From positions 1-64,000 of the forward strand of contig NZ_JACHEN010000010.1 in the NCBI RefSeq assembly GCF_014205875.1: 64,000 nt of DNA, written 5' to 3'. The position numbers and the translations under genes are program-made. A model generated the notes under the pieces. It was not told where the DNA came from. It made no database searches and worked only from the letters and a program-made list of their open reading frames with translations. This document shows, piece by piece, positions 43,241 through 50,782 of this stretch (the first letter of the stretch is position 1; each line of letters begins with the position of its first letter). Source of the DNA: Anaerosolibacter carboniphilus. GTDB lineage: Bacteria; Bacillota; Clostridia; Peptostreptococcales; Thermotaleaceae.

Positions 43241-43891
43241 ATGACAAGTCCTTTGACAATAAATCAGAGAATTCGAATGAAACTCACCAATGAGCTTGGT
43301 GAGGTAGAGTTGGCTGGGACGATTGAAAACATTACAGAAAATGACATTTATGTCTTGCTGGACTATAAATTTGCACATAACAAAAATAAGCTTGAAGTTG
43401 CTTGTACAATTTGGGATCAATCGGGTAAAGCCTATCTTTTCAATTCCTTTATCCATACAATAAAGGGACAAAGTTTGAGGTTAAAAAGGCCTCAGGATTC
43501 GGAAATGGAACAATTAAAACGCAGAGATCAAGTGAGAGCGGGCGTAGATATTCCTGTATCGTGCTATATAAGAAGCTATGGGGATATGGAAATAAATAGC
43601 GAGAAATTTGTTCCAGCAGTAGTGAAGGATTTAAGTATAGGGGGGTTATTACTCCATTCTACTTTATCACTTCCTGTGGATACGGTTATTGTACTGGAAT
43701 TGCCACTGGAGGAAGAACTGATTCTCGTTACCGTAAGAATATTGAGAAATCAAACATGCGAGGAAGGTTATGCCATGGGTGGACAATTTGTGGCCCTGGA
43801 TGACCGAGATGTTCAAAAAATTAGAGCCTTTGTTTTCCGAACGCAGATTCGTTTTAAAAGGCAGAAAGAGCCAGTGACACACAATGGGTAG
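43241..43891 (+). CDS. PilZ-domain c-di-GMP receptor (YcgR/YpfA-like)
   Basis: This 216-aa cytosolic protein has an N-terminal YcgR-like (PilZN) beta domain (about 1-90) and a C-terminal PilZ domain (about 95-205). Both ligand motifs are present: RxxxR in KRRDQVRAG and (D/N)xSxxG in VKDLSIGGL, so it should bind c-di-GMP. Proteins of this kind act as flagellar brakes or control exopolysaccharide, but no motility gene is nearby. AGGAGG lies 6 nt before the ATG. It is likely a single-gene transcript with a terminator formed right at its stop codon. The nearest source of its ligand in this window is the GGDEF protein at 36.7 kb. Confidence 0.88.
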   Translation: MTSPLTINQRIRMKLTNELGEVELAGTIENITENDIYVLLDYKFAHNKNKLEVACTIWDQSGKAYLFNSFIHTIKGQSLRLKRPQDSEMEQLKRRDQVRAGVDIPVSCYIRSYGDMEINSEKFVPAVVKDLSIGGLLLHSTLSLPVDTVIVLELPLEEELILVTVRILRNQTCEEGYAMGGQFVALDDRDVQKIRAFVFRTQIRFKRQKEPVTHNG

Positions 43892-43904
43892 TCACTGGCT
43901 TTTA
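43869..43904 (+). terminator. Terminator of the PilZ gene
   Basis: AGCCAGTGAC (43869-43878) pairs with GTCACTGGCT (43891-43900), followed by TTTT. The stop codon lies at the end of the loop. Confidence 0.75.
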
Positions 43905-43913
43905 TGTAATTTA

Positions 43914-44471
43914 TCATTGATTAAGAATAATACCACGGACTTCTTGATCTTTGTTTAATACCAATCCGATGTGATCGCCAATTCGTAAGTCACCAAAAGA
44001 AAGATTCATCTGCTTATCATTTCGTTGAAGAATGATGATGACATTCTCCTTGACCTGGAGATTTGGTTCAATATAGGTATCTCGATCATCATAATGCTCT
44101 TCGATGGTTATAAGGTTACTTTTCTTATCTATGGCCAATATTTCTCCATAAATGAACTTTTCCTTCTCAAGAGGATTCGCTTCTGGAAAATCTCTGAAGA
44201 CATAGGGTGATTGAATGGAAATCGTGTTAGATAACTCATCCCAGTGAATCTGAGCATGAAGCTGCTCAACGATAAATCTTATGGGCAAATATATCCGATC
44301 TTTATGAACGATAGCGCTGGCAGATAGGAGTGGTTCGTCATTCAACTGAAGGAGGACATCCTTCGAAATGACTTGAATGTTTTCTAACGTCGGTACTGCT
44401 GCCACCATGGATGTGGTCAGAATACATATAACAAAAAAAGTAGTACTTGCTTTTATCATTGCACTTTTCAT
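43914..44471 (-). CDS. Exported protein with copper-amine-oxidase-N-like (stalk) domain
   Basis: This 185-aa protein has a signal peptide (about 1-25, ICILTTSMVAAVPTLE). A compact domain follows at about 35-95: DVLLQLNDEPLLSASAIVHKDRIYLPIRFIVEQLHAQIHWD. The -G/D-R-[IV]-Y-[LV]-P-[IL]-R- pattern is that of the Cu_amine_oxidN1 or 'stalk' domain, widespread in surface proteins of Clostridia and Paenibacillus and not an oxidase by itself. A second beta-rich part (about 108-185) follows, with GEILAIDKKSNLITIEE. GAGGGGGAAATTT precedes the ATG. It lies 69 bp after another leftward membrane-protein gene. The function is unknown; adhesion or envelope sensing is possible. Confidence 0.65.
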   Translation of the reverse strand: MKSAMIKASTTFFVICILTTSMVAAVPTLENIQVISKDVLLQLNDEPLLSASAIVHKDRIYLPIRFIVEQLHAQIHWDELSNTISIQSPYVFRDFPEANPLEKEKFIYGEILAIDKKSNLITIEEHYDDRDTYIEPNLQVKENVIIILQRNDKQMNLSFGDLRIGDHIGLVLNKDQEVRGIILNQ

Positions 44472-44540
44472 AAATTTCCCCCTCTATATCATCGATATTG
44501 AGAGGATTAACCAATTTTCTAAAAAATATACACAAACTAT

Positions 44541-45188
44541 TTATTTTCCTTTTAAAGGAACTCCTTTAGTTTGGAAAAGACCCATGAGTTGTCTTTGCAT
44601 GTCAAGGGAAGTACGAAGAAGAAGGCGCCCTCTATCATGATGCAAAGTCAGTATGAGTTGATCTCCCTCTAGCGTATAATGCAGAAAATCTGAATAGTAA
44701 TAAACGCCTGGATGATTATAAATAGAAGTATTAAAGGGGATATCTATTCTAGGATCGAATCCTCTAATAATAATAGCGGCTTGCGTAAGTTCAGCTTGGA
44801 GAGATTTGCCTCCGTACCAAAGAAGCAACTCAACGACTAAGACTGCTATAAGAAGCTGTGCTATAAAAGAAAGTGAAAAGTCCAAGGTCCTTAGATTTTT
44901 GAGTGCCAAAAGAAGCAAAATGCCATAATAATAGAGACGATTGTAAATGGGACGTTGAATAGGTATGGTGTTCATTAGAGCGCTGGCTGTTGGCGTCATC
45001 CTACGGATGAATAGATATTTATAACCATTTTGAAAGAGTACAAATAAGAAAATATAGCTAAAGGCATATAATAACGGAGCCGATGAAAAAAGTAATTCTG
45101 GAAGGAAAGGACTTAGCATCATCATGAACAGAATCGCTCCCATTAAGCCCACTGTAAAGCTGATGCTTCGTTGTGAATTGCTCATCAT
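44541..45188 (-). CDS. Uncharacterised membrane protein with PH-like C-terminus
   Basis: I do not recognise this protein as a named family. It is about 215 aa with four hydrophobic segments at about 12-35, 38-55, 85-102 and 105-125, and then a soluble ~90-residue tail (LTQAAIIIRGFDPRIDIPFNTSIYNHPGVYYYSDFLHYTLEGDQLILTLH...). That tail resembles bacterial PH-like/DUF domains in predicted beta content; this is inference only. The three nearby ATGs are 45194, 45188 and 45185. AAGGAG directly abuts 45194, so 45188 (6-nt spacing) is the better start. It is divergent from uvrC and upstream of the exported stalk protein, with which it may be cotranscribed. Confidence 0.55.
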   Translation of the reverse strand: MMSNSQRSISFTVGLMGAILFMMMLSPFLPELLFSSAPLLYAFSYIFLFVLFQNGYKYLFIRRMTPTASALMNTIPIQRPIYNRLYYYGILLLLALKNLRTLDFSLSFIAQLLIAVLVVELLLWYGGKSLQAELTQAAIIIRGFDPRIDIPFNTSIYNHPGVYYYSDFLHYTLEGDQLILTLHHDRGRLLLRTSLDMQRQLMGLFQTKGVPLKGK

Positions 45189-45307
45189 TTTCATCTCCTT
45201 TTATAAAATGATATCCTAATCTATTATATACAAATTTGATTTAAGTATCAATTTTGGTAAAATAGAAGTAATCGTATTGTACTTTGAAGAAACGTGAGGA
45301 ATGTTAT

Positions 45308-47182
45308 ATGGTGGATTTAAGTGAACAACTGAAAAAACTACCAGATAAACCTGGTGTTTATTTGATGAAAGATAGTCATGGAGAAATTATCTATGTAGGC
45401 AAAGCCATCTCCTTGAAGAATAGAGTGAGACAATACTTTCAGTCTTCCAAAAATCATCCACCAAAGGTTCGTGCCATGGTGGAAAATATCCATGATTTTG
45501 AGTATATCATCACAGATTCTGAAGTTGAGGCATTGATGCTGGAGAGCAATCTGATCAAAAAGCACAGACCAAAGTATAATGTGCTGCTGAGAGATGATAA
45601 GCATTATCCCTATATAAAGGTTACCCTAGGTGAAAAATACCCTAGGGTAATGAAAACCAGAAAAGTGATTAAGGATGGTGCCAGATATTTTGGACCCTAT
45701 ATCCATGTAGGTGCAGTAAACCAGACCATCGAAATATTAAAGAAATTTTATCCGCTGCGAACTTGTAGTAAAAGCCTAGAAAAACCTCAGGAACGACCTT
45801 GTTTGAATTATCATATTGGGAAATGCCTTGGACCATGTACTGGGAATGTGAATCAAGAAGCATATGATAAGATGATCCAAGAAATCATTTTATTTCTCAG
45901 TGGAAAACAGGATGAATTGGTGAAAGAGATTTCTAAGAAAATGCATTTAGCAGCAGAAAATATGGATTTTGAAAAGGCTGCGGAATATAGGGATCAAATC
46001 ATAGCCATTCAAAGTATTTTGGAAAAGCAAAAGGTGATTTTCGCTACAGACATTGATCAAGATGTGATTGCCATGGCTCGAGGTGTGGATGAAGCCTGCA
46101 TCATGGTCTTTTTCCTACGGGGAGGCAAGCTCATGGGGCGAGAACACTACATGGTGAACGCTACAGATGAGGATGATAGAAAGGAGATTTTAAGTTCCTT
46201 TTTAAAACAGTTTTACGGAGGTACCGCGTTTATACCGAAAGAAATATTGCTGGAGGAGGAGCTTGAGGATAGTGATCTCATTTCCCAATGGCTAACGATG
46301 AAAAAAGATGGAAAGGTCAGTGTGAAAAACCCTAAAAAGGGAGAGAAAAAAGAACTGTTGGATATGGTGCATAAAAATGCTGTTGAAATCCTAGAGCAAT
46401 TTAGTGAAAAACTCATCAGAGAAAGGCAAAAGAGCTTAGGAGCTTTAGAGGAATTGGCCGCATATATGGGATTGGATAGAAAGCCTTACCGAATTGAAGC
46501 CTTTGATATCTCCAATACCCAAGGAATTCATTCTGTGGCCTCCATGGTGGTGTTTGAAGGTGGGAAACCTAAATATAGTGACTATCGAAGATTTAAAATA
46601 AAAACCATAGAGGGACCCAATGATTATGGTAGTATGCAGGAGGTTGTGTATAGGCGATTTAAACGGGGGTTAGAAGAAAAAGAAGCTATGGAGAAAAAGG
46701 GAATTGTAGATGAAGAAGGAAAATTTTCTAGACTGCCTGATCTCATATTGATTGATGGAGGCTTAGGACAAGTAAATGCTGCAGCGGAAGTATTGTCTGC
46801 ATTACAGGTAGATATTCCAATCGCAGGGATGGTGAAAGATGATCGACATCGAACAAAGGACCTGATCTATCAAGGCGTAGAGTTAGGTTTGAATAAAACA
46901 TCAAATGCTTTTCTACTGGTTGCGAAGGTGCAGGAGGAAGCTCATCGATTTGCCATTACTTACCACAAAAGTCTCAGAGGAAAGACAGCGGTACAGTCCG
47001 TACTGGACGAAATTCCAGGAATTGGTGAGAAGCGAAGAATTGCCCTACTTAAACATTTTCAATCCATTGATAGAATTAAAAAGGCAGATGTGGAGGCTCT
47101 CTGTGAGGTAGAAGGAATGAATCGGAGAGCCGCAGAGCAGATCAAAGATTATTTTGATAGGGGAAAGCAAGAGGAAAGGTAG
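45308..47182 (+). CDS. uvrC: Excinuclease ABC subunit C
   Basis: This 624-aa dual-incision nuclease of nucleotide excision repair has an N-terminal GIY-YIG nuclease domain (PDKPGVYLMKDSHGEIIYVGKA, 3' incision). Next is a cysteine motif (LRTCSKSLEKPQERPCLNYHIGKCLGPCTG), a UVR domain (MDFEKAAEYRDQI) that binds UvrB, and an RNase-H-like domain with FDISNTQG and LILIDGGLGQ (5' incision). Tandem helix-hairpin-helix motifs (DEIPGIGEKRRIALL and CEVEGMNRRAAEQI) complete it. The ATG at 45308 has GAGG 8 nt upstream; a TTG at 45284 would extend the frame without support. It is separate from uvrBA and shows no LexA box upstream. hprK follows 9 bp downstream. Confidence 0.97.
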   Translation: MVDLSEQLKKLPDKPGVYLMKDSHGEIIYVGKAISLKNRVRQYFQSSKNHPPKVRAMVENIHDFEYIITDSEVEALMLESNLIKKHRPKYNVLLRDDKHYPYIKVTLGEKYPRVMKTRKVIKDGARYFGPYIHVGAVNQTIEILKKFYPLRTCSKSLEKPQERPCLNYHIGKCLGPCTGNVNQEAYDKMIQEIILFLSGKQDELVKEISKKMHLAAENMDFEKAAEYRDQIIAIQSILEKQKVIFATDIDQDVIAMARGVDEACIMVFFLRGGKLMGREHYMVNATDEDDRKEILSSFLKQFYGGTAFIPKEILLEEELEDSDLISQWLTMKKDGKVSVKNPKKGEKKELLDMVHKNAVEILEQFSEKLIRERQKSLGALEELAAYMGLDRKPYRIEAFDISNTQGIHSVASMVVFEGGKPKYSDYRRFKIKTIEGPNDYGSMQEVVYRRFKRGLEEKEAMEKKGIVDEEGKFSRLPDLILIDGGLGQVNAAAEVLSALQVDIPIAGMVKDDRHRTKDLIYQGVELGLNKTSNAFLLVAKVQEEAHRFAITYHKSLRGKTAVQSVLDEIPGIGEKRRIALLKHFQSIDRIKKADVEALCEVEGMNRRAAEQIKDYFDRGKQEER

Positions 47183-47191
47183 GGAGAAGCT

Positions 47192-48124
47192 GTGAGAAGC
47201 GTTAGTATCGGAGAATTGTGCAAGGATTTAAATCTAGAGGTTATTTATCAATCAAATCAAGGAGATATCAAGATTACTGTCAACGATGTGAATCGACCTG
47301 GCTTGCAGCTCACGGGTTTTTATAAATCCTTTGCCTATGAGCGGGTGCAAATCATTGGGAAGGTGGAGTGGAATTACTTTGAGACACTTACACACCAGCT
47401 TAGGAAGCAGAGGGCAAAGGAACTTTTTTCCTATCCCATTCCCTGTGTAATCATTGCAAGGGATTTGGAGGTTTATGAAGAATTATTGGAGGCAGCTGTG
47501 AAGTTTAACATACCCCTACTGCGGACCAAGATGCCAACTACAAAGTTTGTAAGTGTTTTGATAAGTTATTTGGAGGATAAGCTGGCGCCAGTGATTACAA
47601 GGCATGGAGTATTGGTAGAGGTTTATGGTATTGGTATCTTAATGGTTGGAGAAAGTGGAATTGGAAAAAGTGAAACGGCCTTGGAATTAATCAAAAGGGG
47701 GCATCGGTTGGTTGCAGATGATGCTGTGGAAATCAAAAGGGTGGATAACAGTACGCTGGTGGGAAGCGCTCCTGAAGTAATCCGCCACTTTATGGAGATT
47801 CGTGGGGTTGGTATTTTGGATGTGGTACAGTTATTTGGGGTTGGCGCCGTTCGAAATACAAAAGCGATTGATATGGTGATTGAATTGGAGAATTGGAATG
47901 ATCAGAAACAATATGACCGCTTGGGAATGGATGAAGAATACAACAATATATTAGGTGTAGATTTGCCCAAAAATACAATTCCCATCAAACCTGGTAGGAA
48001 TTTGGCCATGATTGTGGAAGTGGCGGCAAGGAATCACCGTCAAAAAAGGATGGGTTTCAATGCAGCAGAAACACTAAACAATCGCTTGCTCAAGCAGATG
48101 AATGAAGATGCAGGAAATGAGTAA
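47192..48124 (+). CDS. hprK: HPr kinase/phosphorylase
   Basis: This 310-aa protein phosphorylates and dephosphorylates Ser46 of HPr, linking sugar supply to carbon catabolite control in Gram-positive bacteria. The Walker A motif GESGIGKS is at residues 153-160, followed by the HPrK signature MEIRGVGILDVVQLFGVGAV. The N-terminal domain (1-130) has the expected fold segments. The start is GTG, with GGGAG 6-7 nt upstream, 9 bp after the uvrC stop codon, so it is probably cotranscribed with uvrC, an arrangement seen in other Clostridia. Its presence supports CcpA-type control in this organism, though I could not identify a convincing cre site at the glycogen operon. Confidence 0.96.
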   Translation: MRSVSIGELCKDLNLEVIYQSNQGDIKITVNDVNRPGLQLTGFYKSFAYERVQIIGKVEWNYFETLTHQLRKQRAKELFSYPIPCVIIARDLEVYEELLEAAVKFNIPLLRTKMPTTKFVSVLISYLEDKLAPVITRHGVLVEVYGIGILMVGESGIGKSETALELIKRGHRLVADDAVEIKRVDNSTLVGSAPEVIRHFMEIRGVGILDVVQLFGVGAVRNTKAIDMVIELENWNDQKQYDRLGMDEEYNNILGVDLPKNTIPIKPGRNLAMIVEVAARNHRQKRMGFNAAETLNNRLLKQMNEDAGNE

Positions 48125-48131
48125 ATAAGTT

Positions 48132-48156
48132 AAGGCAGAGAACTTTCTCTGCCTTT
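48132..48156. terminator. Terminator between convergent hprK and mogA-like genes
   Basis: AAGGCAGAGAA (48132-48142) pairs with TTCTCTGCCTTT (48145-48156). It is nearly symmetric and could serve both strands. Confidence 0.7.
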
Positions 48157-48171
48157 ATTCATTCATTACAC

Positions 48172-48663
48172 TTATTTTCGAGCGCATTCTGATGCGGAGC
48201 CTTTTAGGATTTCAAGGCCATGGGCAAGGCTAGGCAGGATGTATTCTAGGCTTTCGCGTACAGCCTTAGGACTGCCTGGGAGGTTAATAATCAATGTATT
48301 GTTTCGTATGCCAGAGATTGCTCTGGAAAGCATAGCTCTGGGTGTGATTTGTAGACTATTGTAGCGGATCGCTTCGGAGATTCCTGGCGTTAGGCGATGA
48401 ACAACCTGGAGTGTTGCTTCTGGCGTGATATCACGCTTTGAGAAGCCTGTTCCACCAGAGGTTAAGATTAAATCAACGCCAAGCTCGTCGCTCATAAAAA
48501 TCATTTCTTGAGACAGAGCATCGGCTTCATCCGGTAGGATGATATATTTTTTCGTAATGTAGCCATTTGTTTCCATCATTTGTTGAATGACGATTCCGCT
48601 TTCGTCTGCTCGCTCGCCTTTAGATCCTTTGTCGCTGGCAATAATAATACCTAATGTAAACAT
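48172..48663 (-). CDS. Molybdopterin adenylyltransferase, MogA/MoaB type
   Basis: This 163-aa MoCF-domain protein has the conserved LILTSGGTGFSKRDITPEATLQVV motif and NTLIINLPGSPKAVRESLEYILP. Such proteins adenylate molybdopterin before metal insertion; the MoaB form is linked to tungsten cofactor in archaea. It is the last gene of the leftward aldehyde oxidoreductase cluster, 96 bp after the ThiF-like gene. AAAGGAGG lies 7 nt before the ATG. Together with the MoeA proteins encoded on the other strand it would complete metal insertion. Assignment between MogA and MoaB is not possible from sequence alone. Confidence 0.88.
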   Translation of the reverse strand: MFTLGIIIASDKGSKGERADESGIVIQQMMETNGYITKKYIILPDEADALSQEMIFMSDELGVDLILTSGGTGFSKRDITPEATLQVVHRLTPGISEAIRYNSLQITPRAMLSRAISGIRNNTLIINLPGSPKAVRESLEYILPSLAHGLEILKGSASECARK

Positions 48664-48685
48664 GTGATGGCCTCCTTTGTAGTGG

Positions 48686-48700
48686 GGTTAGTGGTTAGAG
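48686..48700. repeat. Partial copy of the GTTAGTGGTTAGA repeat
   Basis: GGTTAGTGGTTAGAG at 48686-48700 matches the core of the repeats at 26871 and 27011. It lies between the ThiF-like and mogA-like genes. Confidence 0.55.
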
Positions 48701-48759
48701 TAAATCTAATTCTAGGATTTAATATATTTAAATGAAAATCGACACAATGTTATAGATAC

Positions 48760-49440
48760 TTACAAGTTAATAACCTCGTATTCATTATCAAGTAGATTCA
48801 GATACAATATTTTTCTTCGAAGGAGTTCGCCTCGTCCAATCAAAACCTTCAACCCTTCGCTTACTTGGATAGAAGCCACCAAGGCAGGGGTAAAGGATGG
48901 GTTCCCTAGCGTCTGCTCAATACCTTTGACACTATCCACGGGATAGATATGGCTTAAGGTACGGTCTCCTGGAAGGATGGTTGTGATTTGCCCATACCAG
49001 CCTGCGATGGCGCCGTGGATCATGGGAATATTCAGTTCCTCTGCGACGGCTTGAACAGTCATACGAGATGGAATATTGTCTAGTGCATCCATTACAAGAT
49101 GATGTCCCTGAAGAATCTCCCTACCATTTTCAGGGGTAAGTCTTTGGAGAATAGGATTTACGTTTATAAAGGGATTCACAAGTTTCATTCGCTCCTGGGC
49201 CTTTGCTGCCTTCGGAACACCAAGGGAAGCTACATCCGATAATAGCTGTCGGTTCAAATTGGTTTCATCAAAATGATCTCCATCTACGGCTGTAATGGAA
49301 CCAATACCCAATCGACCCAACATTTCGATGAGATAGCCTCCTAGTCCACCACATCCTACGACACAGACTTTGAAAGTTTGCAGGTTTTCATTTTCAGCCA
49401 AAGATAGGGTGGCCATATTCCGCTCATATCTTTTCACCAT
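48760..49440 (-). CDS. ThiF/MoeB/HesA-family E1-like adenylyltransferase
   Basis: This 226-aa protein has the nucleotide-binding motif VVGCGGLGGYLIEMLGRLGIGSITAVDGD at about residues 28-56, followed by the conserved N-x-x-R-Q motif (NLNRQLL) and MDALDNIPSRM. Such enzymes adenylate the C-terminal glycine of a ubiquitin-like sulfur carrier, here the adjacent MoaD-like protein. No CxxC zinc pairs are visible, as in shorter HesA-like members. The ATG at 49440 overlaps the moaD-like stop codon (TGATG) and is preceded by AGGAGG, showing coupling. In this cluster it most likely activates sulfur transfer for the tungsten or molybdenum pterin. Confidence 0.9.
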   Translation of the reverse strand: MVKRYERNMATLSLAENENLQTFKVCVVGCGGLGGYLIEMLGRLGIGSITAVDGDHFDETNLNRQLLSDVASLGVPKAAKAQERMKLVNPFINVNPILQRLTPENGREILQGHHLVMDALDNIPSRMTVQAVAEELNIPMIHGAIAGWYGQITTILPGDRTLSHIYPVDSVKGIEQTLGNPSFTPALVASIQVSEGLKVLIGRGELLRRKILYLNLLDNEYEVINL

Positions 49441-49664
49441 CAACCACCTCCTACAGGCGGGAATATGGATACGGTGTCTCCATCATTTAAAAGTTGATCG
49501 AGGACACCATCACGGCCATTGACTAATAAAATAGCTACATCTTCTTCTGGAATGCCTAGCCCATCGATTACTTCTTTAGGGGTACGATTTGTTTCAAGAT
49601 TTACGATGAGTTCTTTGCCTCGACCATTGCGAAGGGTAGCAAAGAGACGGACTTTGATGCTCAT
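49440..49664 (-). CDS. MoaD/ThiS-like sulfur carrier protein
   Basis: This 74-aa beta-grasp protein (MSIKVRLFATLRNGRGKEL...) ends in FPPVGGG. The C-terminal di-glycine is the site of adenylation and thiocarboxylation; here there are three glycines, one more than usual. I start at 49664 because AGGAGGTGA lies 7 nt upstream; an in-frame ATG at 49685 would lie upstream of that ribosome site. It is 11 bp after the radical SAM gene and overlaps the ThiF-like gene by one base. It probably supplies sulfur for the pterin dithiolene. No moaE partner is present in this window. Confidence 0.88.
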   Translation of the reverse strand: MSIKVRLFATLRNGRGKELIVNLETNRTPKEVIDGLGIPEEDVAILLVNGRDGVLDQLLNDGDTVSIFPPVGGG

Positions 49665-49675
49665 GGTTTCACCTC

Positions 49676-50716
49676 CTAGGGACACATAACAAATTTTCTA
49701 GTCCATAGACAATCGCCGCAGGAAGGATTTACGCCATAACAATCGGCTTCCGTATTCCTTACCATATCACAGCCTTCTACCAAATCGCAATCGATACAAG
49801 ACGGATACAGGTTATGATAGATTGTCTGACGAAAATCTGCATAGGACTTTTGATGCCAGATTTCATAAAGGGAATGATTTTGAATATTGCCAAAGGAGTG
49901 ACGCCCAACCTGTTTTTCGCGGCCAAAGACATACTCCTGATAAGGGTGAGACAGTCGATAGCATGGGACCACATCACCTGAGGCACAGACAAAAACGGCA
50001 TCCTGCTCTATAAAATTGCATCTTCTTTCGGTTTTTAATTCATAATTCGGTAGAAGGAGCTGGATACCCTTCTTAAAAGAATAATTTCTTATTTGATGAA
50101 ATAAAGCTTTCATTCTAGGGTTTTCATAGCGTGTATAAAGTATTTTTACAGCATTTTCTTGGCATTGAGGAAGTAGGTTGGAAATGATAACACTCTGGGC
50201 ATTTAACGCCGCAGCAAGGTCAATCACTCGAAAAATATCATCCATATTATCTTCAGAAGCTACAAATTGAAGCTGAAGTATTGGTGTGCTTTTACTCAGT
50301 TGTTTTTTTGATTGTCGAAGATTGGTCAAATGATGAACTACTTTTTCTAGGGGAACGCCGCGAATGCTTTCAAAACGTTCTTCTAAGCCATCAATCGATA
50401 CAGTAACAACATCTACATGTTTTATTACCATGTCTAATAATTCTCCATAAAGAAGTGTGCCGTTGGTAGTGAGGGTAAGGTGGTAGTCTTTCAGCATTTG
50501 GATTGCCTCTTGGAAGATGGGAGAGAAGGTAGGCTCTCCAATGCCCCCAATGACAATTTCTTTGATGGTATTCTGTTTATTCATTTCTGCTGTCAAGTGG
50601 ACTAGGCTGCTCATACCGAGATCGGTGGGTGGACTATTCCATGATTTACGATAGCATATGCTGCAATCTAAATTGCATCGATCAGTAAGCTCTAAATATA
50701 ATTTTTGAATGGTCAT
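49676..50716 (-). CDS. Radical SAM maturase of tungsten oxidoreductase
   Basis: This ~346-aa radical SAM protein has the [4Fe-4S] motif CNLDCSIC with C14, C18 and C21 (numbered from the ATG at 50716). The GGIGEPTF (GGE-like) motif and a Cys-rich C-terminus (CIDCDLVEGC...CYGVNPSCGDCLW) like SPASM/twitch auxiliary cluster sites are also present. Its position next to aldehyde:ferredoxin oxidoreductase and a MoaD-like gene matches the family described as tungsten cofactor oxidoreductase radical SAM maturase. The precise reaction is not established. An ATG at 50728 is also possible but has a poorer ribosome site. It is separated from the oxidoreductase by a hairpin that may reduce readthrough. Confidence 0.85.
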   Translation of the reverse strand: MTIQKLYLELTDRCNLDCSICYRKSWNSPPTDLGMSSLVHLTAEMNKQNTIKEIVIGGIGEPTFSPIFQEAIQMLKDYHLTLTTNGTLLYGELLDMVIKHVDVVTVSIDGLEERFESIRGVPLEKVVHHLTNLRQSKKQLSKSTPILQLQFVASEDNMDDIFRVIDLAAALNAQSVIISNLLPQCQENAVKILYTRYENPRMKALFHQIRNYSFKKGIQLLLPNYELKTERRCNFIEQDAVFVCASGDVVPCYRLSHPYQEYVFGREKQVGRHSFGNIQNHSLYEIWHQKSYADFRQTIYHNLYPSCIDCDLVEGCDMVRNTEADCYGVNPSCGDCLWTRKFVMCP

Positions 50717-50749
50717 CTCATCACCCATTTTCTGTATAGATTAACAATA

Positions 50750-50770
50750 AGGGCTTCCAATGGAAGCCCT
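50750..50770. terminator. Hairpin between aldehyde oxidoreductase and radical SAM genes
   Basis: AGGGCTTCCA and TGGAAGCCCT form a perfect 10-bp stem. On the minus strand the tail is TATTGTTAAT, a poor T-run, so it may be a partial terminator or mRNA stabiliser within an operon. Confidence 0.55.
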
Positions 50771-50782
50771 ATATGTTTTAAA

